Shown here: positions 50,523 through 60,200 of the stretch, in pieces
Layout of the letters: each line of letters opens with the position of its first letter
How positions within the stretch are numbered: position 1 is the stretch's first letter
DNA from: Brachypterus glaber
Taxonomy: Eukaryota; Arthropoda; Insecta; Coleoptera; Kateretidae
Direction of reading: 5' to 3'
Length of the DNA: 64,000 nt
NCBI GenBank assembly: GCA_958510825.1
Contig: OY294054.1
Location: 15,389,390 to 15,453,389 of the forward strand
Position numbers and translations under genes: made by a program
The notes under the pieces: model-generated
Database searches by the model: none
What the model was told of the DNA's origin: nothing
What the model saw: the letters and a program-made list of their open reading frames with translations, nothing else

Positions 50523-50773
50523 ATTAGATCATATATACATAGATATGGCATTAATGTTGATATGTTTTCTGTAGAACATATACAAAGCCAATTGTAAACA
50601 AACCACTATAGCGGTGAGGTTGCGAGGAGGTGAAGTATAACATATTTGTAAACAAACCACTATAGCGGTGGGTGGTGACCAGAAGCGGGAAGGTGAAATC
50701 TACCTGGATATAGCAATGAAAACATTTCGGTTTGACGTGGACTCAAGGCGCCTCTATGTATATATGATCTAAT
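50523..50773. mobile_element. 251 bp element with perfect 21 bp terminal inverted repeats
   Basis: The termini begin ATTAGATCATATATACATAG and end with the exact complement (TCTATGTATATATGATCTAA then T). Inside, GTAAACAAACCACTATAGCG occurs twice (near 50594 and 50648), 54 bases apart. It lies only ~145 bases upstream of the FUN14-gene ATG, so it may contribute promoter or 5' UTR sequence. A target duplication is not clear. Confidence 0.75.
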
Positions 50774-50916
50774 GTATGGTTCATAGGCGCAGTAAAAAAA
50801 TCTTGCGCAGTAGTGTGAAGATCTGTCAACATTAAAAATAAACCATTGTTGACCAAAACTTACCTTTTTTTTGGGATCGATTAAATTTATTAAAAACGAT
50901 CGATTTTTTATAGGTA
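50774..50916 (+). promoter_or_regulatory. Proximal upstream region of the FUN14 gene
   Basis: No TATA box was recognised. The ATG is preceded by TTTTTTATAG|GTA, which looks like a splice acceptor, so a non-coding 5' exon may lie further upstream. An ATCGATTAAATTT...AACGATCGAT near-palindrome sits at about 50877-50905. Confidence 0.35.
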
Positions 50917-53900
50917 ATGCCTATTACAAGAATTACGAAATCAGCGAAAAACGAAAATAACAAAGAAATTGTAACCATGGACGATGTCGGCAAAGAAGCA
51001 AAGTCATTTCTTGAAAAAATCTTAGGGGATGTTAGCAAAACTTCGGCCTCTAAGCAAATAGTCCTTGGAGCTTCCTCAGGATGGTAAGAAATAATAATCA
51101 TACTAAAATAATAATTCAAATCCAATTATTGCCAATAAGTAAATAATTTAACGCATTCAATTATGATTCATGTCCCAAAATACCTAAGTTAAACATTATC
51201 TCTTATAGGTTAATTTACAATAATAAATTTAATTGTAACAATATATTGTTATATACCCAAATAGGCTTTATTTTTTTTAATTTCCCTTAATAAGGTAAAG
51301 CCATTCTTATGTACATAAGGCCCATTTTTATCTAGAAATGGTTAATTATTATGTCCATTTTACATGCATTTATGAATAAATGACCCATTTTATATACAGA
51401 TGGCCTATTTTTATGTAGAATAAGTTAGAATATGTTATCATCTAAAGTCTATTCGAATGATAAAAATGGTAAATTTTATGTAAAAATAGCCATTTTTATG
51501 TACAAAAGGCCCATTTTTATCCAGAAATGGTTCATTTTTATGTGCAAATGGTCCATTTTTACATGCAAATACCTATTTTATGAACCAATGACCCATCATA
51601 TACAGATGGCCTATTTTTATGTAGAATAAGTCTATTTTATCTTCAAAAAGTCTATTTTAATCTACCAAAAGTCCATTTTTATATACAAAAGGCCCATTTC
51701 TATACAAAAAAGTATTGGTTTTATACAAAATGGACCATGTAAAAACATCTACATTTAATGTAAAAGCTCATGTACAAGTATTGGATTTAATGCAAAATTA
51801 CCTATTTCTTAATGAAGCTGAAGTTTGCAACGTCTTTTTGCATCAAAAATTCAAATAGTATATTAAAGCACTTACTCCATAATACGTTTTTAGCGCACTA
51901 GTACTTTGGAAAACTCGCCGCCAGCGGCTTGTTTTCTAAACTTGTACTCGTGCGCTAAAAACGTGATATGGAACAAGTGCTTTAATATACTATTTGAATT
52001 TTCGATGCAAAAAAAACATTGCAAACTTCAGCTCCATATTTCTTATGTAAAAAAGACAAATTTTATGTTCAGATAATTAATTATTTTTCTCACATCACAC
52101 ACAAGAAATTTATAATACTTAACCCTCAACTTAACCACTTTTTTTTTTTTTTTTTTGATAAAAACTATTTTTGATTTTTTTTTCAGGGTGACTGGTTTTT
52201 TGGCAATGCGGGTTGGAAAAACTGCAGCCCTAGCTTTGGGGGGTGGTATCATTTTATTACAAGTAGCTAATGAAAAAGGATACATCAATATAAACTGGGA
52301 TAAAGTAAATAGAAATCTAGATAAAGTTGCTGACAAAGTTGAAGAAAAAGTTACTGGACAAGGACCAAGTTTTGTGGATAAGGTAATATTTGATTTTTGT
52401 TTAATATTATCAGACTTGATATTCAAAGGAATCATCCATAAGGGAACGTTTATGTATTACGTAACGTAAATTTTGATCATATTGCCCCCCCCCCCCCTGT
52501 AACGCTATTTTCCTATACCATTAACATGGGTCTAACATTACAAAATGACCCCCACGAAAAACAATACCAGCCAAGAACTTTGGATAGAACCAAGGGGTAA
52601 ACCTTCCGGGAATTCATTGGAATTCCCGAATTCATATGGTACTTTGTATGCGCAAGATGTCAGTTATGGAAAGCCTTTAAGGGACTCAGAGTCTAATACT
52701 GTATTAGGGGTTACTTAAAAATTACGTCACGCTATTTTCTCGAAATTTAAAACCGCGCGACGCCTGTATGACGTATTTTTGAATCCCTAAATTTTTATCA
52801 TTCAATTTATTTACATAACGTTATCACATTATAATATACTGATTTATAACTTTATTTTTTTCCGTTTTAAAATTATTAAGTGATTTAATGATGTCAATCA
52901 AAATTAATTCCAAGTTTGAAAATTTAAATTAAAAAATTAACATTCCAATAAACTTGCACAGTGAATACCTAAAGCAAAGAGTATCTGTCTCTGATAAGAG
53001 AGTGGACGTTTTTGTAAAAAAAAAACAATAACTGCCCCTTAAAACCCTCCAAATATGTTTTTTTTTTATTTTTTAGAAAAATACGACAAAAAAATACTCG
53101 TACATTACCCCCCAAAACTCTCCGTAGTGCCCCATATATTGCCTACACGGTTATTCTTTTAAATGGTATACCCCCCGTAACTTTTGAACAGGATGAGATA
53201 CAAACTTTAAATTTGGAATATATATATCACACAACAAAAACTATCATTTGTCATATTTTTCAATTTTTTATTCGGTAAGGCGGCGCCAGGGAGGCAGTGG
53301 GGGGCAATATTTTAAATGACACCCTAGGTTATGTGATACGTCATTTTAAAGCGTTAAATTCTATATTTAACCATTTATTTTTTAATATTATTTTTGAAGA
53401 TTTTTTTTTCAAAATTGATTAAATTTTCAATATTAAAAAAGAATAATGTTGGAAATTTTGCTCAAAAAGGCCAAATAGGTAATATAAAGTGTATTATCAT
53501 GTTATGTGTGTTATTATATTATTATTTATCATTTTTATGAAAAAATTTCTCTAAAATGACTTATCAAAAGACCTACCTGCCATTTAAAATATTGTCCCCC
53601 ATTGCCCACTGACGCCGCCTTACTGAATAAAAAATAAAAAAATATGGCAAGTGATAGTTTTTATTGTGTGAATATTCCAAATTTGAAGCTTATATCTCAT
53701 TCCGTTCAAAAGTTACCATTTAAAAAAATAACCCTGTATACAATCCTAGGATTGTATAATATAAAATGTATAAAGCTTCATATAAACAAGCTCTGGTAAC
53801 ATTTTGAACCAAGCATTGAAAGTTATCAACCACAGACCGACAGACGGGAATTTCTTTATAACTTTTTTATATTTCTCCATTATAAAAAAAATTGAACTAT

Positions 53901-54298
53901 TTAAGTAAGCAAAAAAAAATTTTTATGTAATTGTATGTCGATCACAATACTTTTTCCTTACGAAATTGTAAAAAGAGCCAAATTTTTTTTTCTTGTTTTC
54001 TTTTTCTCAAAAATTATATTTTTGAAGTTTTTAGGGGTTGCTACAAAAATAAATTAAACATATTTCAAAGTAAAATAAAAATATATAGTTATTTTAATCT
54101 CTTTTCAAAAAAACTTTTCTTTAAGTTTAATAACGTCCTCTTGCTCATCCGCAACTTTGGGAATTCACTGTATTTTTGTATTTTTTCCATAAAATAATTT
54201 TCTTCAATTCATTTTAGGTAAAGAAATTTGCTCAAAATAATACGCCATTTTCCGCTGGTTTTATTGGTGGTTTTTTGATTGGCATAGCTTCGCATTAA
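50917..54298 (+). CDS. FUNDC1: FUN14 domain-containing protein, isoform with canonical C-terminus
   Basis: Exons 50917-51083, 52187-52382 and 54218-54298 have GT-AG borders and keep one frame (167 + 196 + 81 nt), giving 147 aa against 155 in human FUNDC1. FUN14 features: SGWVTGFLAMRVGKTAALAL and GGGIILLQVAN form the first membrane hairpin (about 54-85), GYININWDKVN the conserved connecting segment, and FSAGFIGGFLIGIASH the terminal membrane helix. In vertebrates FUNDC1 is a mitochondrial outer-membrane protein acting at ER contacts and in mitophagy. The N-terminus (MPITRITKSAKNENNKEIV) is charged and lacks an obvious Tyr-x-x-Leu LC3-binding motif. Introns carry MITEs and minisatellites. Whether it is FUNDC1 or FUNDC2 type is not resolvable in insects; the family call is firm. 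Confidence 0.9.
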
Positions 54299-54862
54299 GA
54301 CATACATAAAAGAAGAAAAATACAATATTAAAAGACTTAGTTTTCCTATGAAATGTGTTAATATATTTTTAGTTTATTTTTAAGAGTTTTTTTTTATTTT
54401 ATAAGTTAACTAATTAATAAATTATTAAATTTTTATCTAATACCTTTTCTTCATTAGCACAACCATTATTATTTAAAGGATAGTATACATACATTTAAAG
54501 GGGTATGTTTATTTAAAGGGATGCCTAAACTAATTTAAAGGGGTATTATTCTTTAAATGCGTTGGGGTATAACCATTTGAAAGGTTTTACACATTTAAAG
54601 GGGTATGAACATTTCAAGGGGTATGAACATTTAAAGGGGTATGCGCATTTAAAGGGGTATAATGATTTATTTAAATTTATAGGCCGAGAGGTATCTTGAT
54701 AGAAAACTAAACACAGCAGAAGAAAAACTCAAAAAAGGCCAAGGAAAAGCCAAAAAATGGTATTCAAAGTTCACGGGAGAAGATAGCTGCAAACTAAAAG
54801 AAGTACACATTTTCCTAGTGTGCTTTGTAGCTGGTGTTGCCATTGGAGTAGGAACTTCTTAA
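50917..54862 (+). CDS. FUNDC1: FUN14 domain-containing protein, alternative terminal exon isoform
   Basis: The same first two exons can join a second in-frame terminal exon, 54683-54862 (acceptor AAATTTATAG), giving 180 aa. This exon encodes AERYLDRKLNTAEEKLKKGQ, then KAKKWYSKFTGED, and ends CFVAGVAIGVGTS. It thus has a basic, coiled-coil-like helix before a final hydrophobic helix with the same GxxxG-like character as the canonical exon. AATAAA overlaps the stop region (54862-54867). The upstream terminal exon at 54218-54298 contains its own stop, so the two exons are mutually exclusive. Both acceptors are phase 0. Expression of this form is inferred from conserved coding and splice features only. 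Confidence 0.78.
51290..51745 (+). repeat. Minisatellite in FUN14-gene intron 1, ~20-24 bp units
   Basis: Many degenerate units of the type GGCCCATTTTTATGTACAAA, with G/C-rich starts varying among GGCC, GTCC, GGTT and GACC. It gives false ORFs with repeated Phe/Met/Tyr. Confidence 0.8.
51815..52042. mobile_element. Palindromic MITE in FUN14-gene intron 1
   Basis: GAAGCTGAAGTTTGCAA and TTGCAAACTTCAGCTCC face each other. Further in, CAAATAGTATATTAAAGCAC pairs with GTGCTTTAATATACTATTTG, and GTTTTTAGCGCAC with GTGCGCTAAAAAC, around a CCGCCAGCGGC centre. No ORF. Confidence 0.85.
52383..53143 (+). other. FUN14-gene intron 2, first part
   Basis: Repeat-derived intron sequence. It includes a TATTACGTAACG word near 52456 followed by a C13 tract at 52485-52497, an inverted GGGAATTCATTGGAATTCCC hairpin near 52609, and a second ATTACGTCACGC word near 52722. 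The TTACGT words resemble those in MITE-like sequence at about 6300 and 56240. No exon is seen. Confidence 0.5.
53144..53742. mobile_element. Foldback element in FUN14-gene intron 2
   Basis: GGTTATTCTTTTAAATGGT ... and its inverted partner ending near 53742. Both arms include AACTTTTGAAC, GATGAGATA-like and TTCAAATTTGGAATA-like words, and GGCGGCG(C/T)CAG...GGGGGCAATATTTTAAATG words nearer the centre. It is organised like the 47555-48256 family but has different termini. Confidence 0.75.
54416..54421 (+). promoter_or_regulatory. Candidate polyadenylation signal, short FUN14 isoform
   Basis: AATAAA about 120 bases after the stop at 54296-54298 and before the minisatellite. Its use would define the first terminal exon. 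Confidence 0.45.
54471..54662 (+). repeat. Minisatellite between the alternative terminal exons
   Basis: About ten degenerate units of ATTTAAAGGGGTATGAAC-type sequence (16-20 bp). It ends about 20 bases before the acceptor of the second terminal exon, so length changes could affect its branch-point region. Confidence 0.8.
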
Positions 54863-54906
54863 ATAAATAGAAAAATAGTACATTATTGCTCGATAGTTAC
54901 TGTATA

Positions 54907-55161
54907 TATACAGTGCGGTCCAAAAGTAACCCCCCCCCCCCCTTTTAACTTTTGAACGAGTTGAGATATCGACTTCAAATTTAGCTCTTAAATAAGACAA
55001 CTTAAACTATCTTTTAGCATATATTTGATATTTTCAGCTCTTAAAATGTGGGCAGGGGCATGAGAGGACATTTTTTTTAAATGAAAAGGGGGTCGTGTGA
55101 TACATCATTTTAAAGCTTATAAAATTTTAAAAATGTTTTTTAAGGTTTTGATTTTTCAATT
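54907..55161 (+). mobile_element. Foldback element (second copy of the 47555 family), cut by gap
   Basis: It starts TATACAGTGCGGTCCAAAAG, the same end as the 47555-48256 copy, and follows it through GTTGAGATATCGACTTCAAA and GGGGGTCGTGTGATACATC. It then reaches the run of N. The other arm is not present after the gap. Confidence 0.85.
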
Positions 55162-55361
55162 NNNNNNNNNNNNNNNNNNNNNNNNNNNNNNNNNNNNNNN
55201 NNNNNNNNNNNNNNNNNNNNNNNNNNNNNNNNNNNNNNNNNNNNNNNNNNNNNNNNNNNNNNNNNNNNNNNNNNNNNNNNNNNNNNNNNNNNNNNNNNNN
55301 NNNNNNNNNNNNNNNNNNNNNNNNNNNNNNNNNNNNNNNNNNNNNNNNNNNNNNNNNNNNN
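55162..55361. other. Assembly gap (200 N)
   Basis: Exactly 200 N, so the size is probably a placeholder. It lies inside a foldback element, which would explain why assembly failed. ORFs spanning it are meaningless. Confidence 0.98.
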
Positions 55362-56076
55362 AACGTGGGTTAATTTTAGAATGGGCAATATTATAACATG
55401 ATATCCTATGACAGGATTAATCCTGTATTATAGAATAGTAGTATAGAACATTTCTTGCCATTATTCTTGTCCAGTGAAACGAATTTTTCGAGGAATTTTT
55501 CACAGGCATAGAAAATCCATACTAATGTTGTACATCAAATTAGCAGGCTAACTATAGTCACTTTAGCAACTGAACAGTACTGTTCAGTTAACGTAATTCC
55601 AGAAAAAGACCTAATAAAGCTGCTGTGTAGTTTGTCTGGATCTTTAAGAGACAGGCTCAGTGCCTATGGCTAAAATAGAATTAGTTTGAATGGATAATTG
55701 GGGAAGTGAGTCTTTGCTCACTGATGCTGAAGTTGCATCTGTCATGAATTGGCGATGGTGGTGGGGAAAGAGGTGGGAGGGAGATGAGGAGGGATGGAAT
55801 AGGGAGGGGAGGGAGGAGTGAGACTAGCTCACTGATGCTGGGAATGCATCTATCCTGAATTTATAAAGTCATCAATCTTTAATCAATATATGGAATTTAA
55901 AACTTTTTTAGTGGTAGAAACCAATATGTGGCGCCACCTATAGCCTCAGCATTAAATTGTCGTCCCAGCGACGTACAATTTTATCAAGATTTTGGCTTTT
56001 GTACCCTTTACCCCTTAATACAATGGATCTTGAACTTAGGAATTTCATAACTTTTTTTTTATTACAGAGTTGATTA
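55362..56076. other. Intergenic, purine-rich tract with flanking direct repeats
   Basis: GCTCACTGATGCTG occurs at about 55717 and 55829, each followed by a GCATCT(G/A)TC(A/C)TGAATT-like word. Between the two copies is a G/A-rich tract (about 55754-55822, GGGAGGGGAGGGAGGAG) that could form a G-quadruplex. No gene was recognised. Confidence 0.55.
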
Positions 56077-56372
56077 GGGGTCGTCCATAAAATACGTCAC
56101 GCAAATTGACCAAAATTCATACACTTCATACCCCGGGGAAGCGGCCGCTTCTCGCGTTGTTAAAGACTGTAGAGATTTTATATTTTGTCTATCCCCGCTA
56201 TTGGGGAACGTTCAAGTATTATAATACATTTTGCGTTACGTAATACTTGAACCTTCCCTTGGGTAGGGGTAGCCAAAATATGAAATTTCTACATCCTCTA
56301 ACCTAGCGAGAAACGGGGTATGAAGTGTATGAATTTTGGTCAATTTGCGTGACGTATTTTATGGACGACCCC
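56077..56372. mobile_element. Foldback MITE, 296 bp, TTA target duplication
   Basis: Inverted ends GGGGTCGTCCATAAAATACG / CGTATTTTATGGACGACCCC, with TTA at 56074-56076 and 56373-56375. The arms extend through GTCAATTTGCGTGACG and GTGTATGAATTTTGG words. The centre contains ACGTTCAAGTATTA and ACGTAATACTTGAACC. The 3 bp TTA duplication suggests PIF/Harbinger-type mobilisation (inference). Confidence 0.88.
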
Positions 56373-57219
56373 TTAGTACCTACAAGGAACCGAAAATATT
56401 TTTTTTGAGATACGATGTTTTGAAATTTACAGAGCGATATGGTCCAAAGAACTTTTTGCCGCAAATCGTGGTCCTAAATTTTCCCGGGCATTTTTTTTTT
56501 CGCGGATATCAGTTTTTACATTTAAAACGCCGAGTAATGTTAAAAACCAAAAGAAAAAAACATTTTTCTAATGCAGGGCTTTCCCACCATTACCTGTTAA
56601 GATCGGGAAAACCAAAAGCTGTGTTTTATTGTCCCCTTAAGAATTCTTATCAAAATAGATCGTATTCCTTTTTTTATTATTACACTTTAATTTGAATAAA
56701 AAATCGTTAAAATTTAAATCAGGATAACCAAATACTAAAAATTAAATTTTACTAATTTATCAGAAAATATTTATTTTAATCTAGAGAAATCAAGGGAATA
56801 TTAATGTATTCTAGTTTATGCTGTTACAAATACAAGTTTTGTTTATTTAAAAACGTCGCTATTTGACCTACTACAACGCTAGGTGAAATTCAGCGCGCCG
56901 TAGAATGGTAAACAAACTAGGGATTTATTTTTATTGAGTTGGTATTTTTTAAGTATATGCAGGGGTGTGAGTTTACAAGCGAGGTGAATTTTTTTTATTA
57001 TTTTAGGGCTTCTAAACCATAATATTTACTGACTACTAGCTAAGTATATTACTAAATCGTTAATCTTTAATTTTAGCTGAAAATTAATAATAAGAGGTTT
57101 TCCAGCTCGTAGTTGTAACGGTTACGTTTGAAGTGTTTTGGCGTACTTTTTAGACAACAACATTTTAAATAAACTAACGTGTTCCAACAAACAAAGTTCA
57201 AGTGTAAATTAAATTAAAA
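56373..57219 (+). other. Intergenic and 5' region of the UBF-like gene
   Basis: The ORF reading from the MITE into 56695 is not conserved-looking. The ~120 bases before the ATG at 57220 are likely 5' UTR: they are AT-rich, with CGTAGTTGTAACGGTTACG-like sequence near 57105 and AAAA immediately before the ATG. No TATA box is evident. Confidence 0.4.
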
Positions 57220-60200
57220 ATGAGTGGCAAAAAGTCAAAAAAGAACCAAAATAAAGAAGAAGAAATTCAGGTTAGCAAGAGCAAAAAAAAGAACAGACAC
57301 AACCACTCGATAGATGAAAATCAGTTGATAGAAGATAAACCGACCAAAAAGAAGGGAAAACATAACAAAGAAAGCCCCATTATCGAAGTAACAGAAAACG
57401 AGACGCCTGTAAAGAAGAAGAAAAAGAATAGGGGCTTTACCAATGACGATTCTGAAATAATAACTGAGAGAAAACCAAAAAAACATAACATAGAAGAAAA
57501 TGGTGTCTCTGAGAAGGTTTACAAAAACAAGAAGTCAAAGAAATATGAAATCAAACAAGAAGAAATAGATATAAAAGATGAACATGATTATGAGGATATT
57601 GTTGAAGACGAGGTTGAAGAAATATATCATGATGATGCTGATGTAAATATTAAGAAGGAAGAAATTATTGGTAAGGAGCTATCCACAAGTGAATTTACGC
57701 CAAATTTGATAACTTTTAACACCCCTAATTACAAAAATTGAGATTTTTACATGTAAATGCATGACATTTCTCAATTTCTTCAAATTTTGTGAGACTAATT
57801 ACAAAAATTGAGATTTTTACATGTAAATGCATGACATTTCTCAATTTCTTCAAAGTTTGTGAGGCTAATTACAAAAATTGAGATTTTTACATGTAAATGC
57901 ATGACATTTCTCAATTTCTTCAAACTTTGTGAGATTAAGCTGTTGTAAATAGCTATAATAGTAATTTTCGTGGTCCCTTAGTAAAAACACGCAAAATTTT
58001 TCTTAAAAAGCTGTCTCACACTTTAAATTTAATGTTCCGTTAGCATTGCCCTGTAAATTTTAAAACATCATTTCTCAAAAAAGTCAATGTTCAATTTCTT
58101 GTATTAATTATCTCTGTACATGACAAATGATAACATACACCAACTTCAGTTAGTTTATAAGTTATGTTATTATCGAGTAATAAATTGGAGTTTGTATGAG
58201 TTACCAGCCATCATGTACAGATATGATTAGCTGAGGGTCTCAGCCTAACACTTACCTCCTCTATAAATGAGTAACACTAGCAGCCGAGACCCCTATAAAA
58301 AAAATGTGTGAAAAAAATATTTTTATTTCTTTAAAAATAATAGAGTATCACATTTGGACTTGGACACTACATTAGTCTCCCCTCCCTCTTCATAACACTA
58401 AGCGCTAACCTCCCCTCTAAGTGCATTACATATTTTATGTAAGTATGATTTTTTATGAAAAAAAAACATTTTGAAAATTGAGAAACATCAAAATGCTATC
58501 AGGTGTAATACAGCCTATTTGTATAAATATACTTCTTTTAGGCAAAAAGAAAGAAGAAGAAGAAATCACTTGGTCAAATGAGGACTTGATTGAATTGGTG
58601 GAAAATCTGAAAAAAGTAATTCCAAAAAATGATAATATGGCATTTATGACTAGGTCTGAGAAACTCGAATGGCAGAAAGTAAATATGACATATTTTAGTC
58701 TAATTTAAACACTTTTGTATCTTAAGCAAGTTTCATGCAGTACAAGAGATAGGCAAGACAAAACTAGATAAACAGTTCAATTTTTTTTTCCGTTTATTTT
58801 TGCAAATATTTTTTATAAATAAGTTATTTAAACTAACTTAAGAACTATTTGATATGGAATTTTAAAATTTGGTTTCAATATAAATCCTATAAAAGTTTTA
58901 AGATAAGTTTCAGAATAAATTCTTTCCTTTAAACGGCAACACCTTTTGTGAAATTTAAAATGCAAGGTTTTTAGATAACCTTTTTGAATGGTACTAGCAA
59001 AGTTAAAATTATTTCTCCCACCACCCGCCGCCCTTAAGAATAACACCTTAAATGATCGATATATAAAACGTTATTTTATTTGTAATCTTTTATACTTCGA
59101 AATGTTTGTTTTTTCAGTGTAATAAAGTAATTAAAATAAAAAATTGCATTCCTCATATTTTTTGTTATTTATTTAGGTAGCTTTCAAAGATTACACAGTA
59201 GACGAATGTAAAAAAACATGGTTGTTACTAGCAAAAAAAATTAGAAAATACAGACTTATGAGCGAAGTGTTAGTGGATGCTAAAGAAATAATTATACATC
59301 CACCACATAAGAAGAAAAAAGGTCCCTTACATCCCGATATGCCAAAAAGACCGTTATCATCATACTTACTTTTTTACTTGAAGAAAAAAGGTAAAATTGT
59401 CGCAGAAAATCCTGGGATTGATATGGTAAGAAAAGTAGGGATATAGTATGTAATTGTTAATGTTGAATTGCGACACTCCACCTCTTTGTAACTAGGTTTT
59501 TGATCCTCGTATTAAAATTTTTATCCGAGATTTTTGGGATTGTGAATAAGTTCCGATCTCTAAATTTTTTGTGAACTTTTAAATGCTGCCGCCGTTCAAC
59601 TCGTATTTTAATATTTATTCCATTTTTAGACAGATATTTCGAAGAAAGTTGGCATAATTTTTAAAAATTTGCCTCCAGAGAAAAAGGCTAAATATGAAAA
59701 AATGGCAGCTAAAGCAAAGGCAGAATATGACGAAAAAATGAAGATCTTTTAGTAAGTTTAGTATGTTATAATAACACTTTTCAATATATTTTTTTATTTT
59801 TTTTGTAAAAATCTCTAATATATATTTATATGACTATTATATTTAATATGACACTATTTTATAGTGAAATGCATCCTGAATTTAAGATAGTAAAAGAAAA
59901 ACCACACAAACAAATAATTCCAAAAGAGAGAATACCTAAAAAGCCAGCAACGCCATTTGGTTGCTTTTACCAATCCGAACTAACCAGAGAAAATGTCCCA
60001 GATGCCAAAAAAATCAGCTTCAAAGAACTATGTAAAGAACGATGGAAGCAAATGAGCGACAAAAAGAAACTCGAGTGGATTATACTAGCTGAAGAACAAC
60101 AAGTTGTCTACGAAGAGGCTTTAAAGAATTACAAACTATCCCATCCCGATTTTGTGGTAAACCACGCGACTAAACTTCAGCTGACTAAGGAAGAAATGAA

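Noticed and set aside
53931..54197. 88-codon ORF in FUN14-gene intron 2
   Set aside because: Phe/Lys-rich translation of AT-rich intron sequence between two well-supported exons.
54471..54662. CRISPR-like array
   Set aside because: Units are short, degenerate and contiguous without unique spacers, in an animal intron. It is a minisatellite.
55097..55396. ORFs through the N run
   Set aside because: Their middle is undetermined sequence.
56336..56695. 119-codon ORF
   Set aside because: It begins inside a MITE end and continues into unconserved AT-rich DNA, with no splice or domain support.
57235..57486. 83-codon antisense ORF over UBF exon 1
   Set aside because: It is the shadow of the lysine-rich exon, giving Phe/Leu-rich antisense codons.
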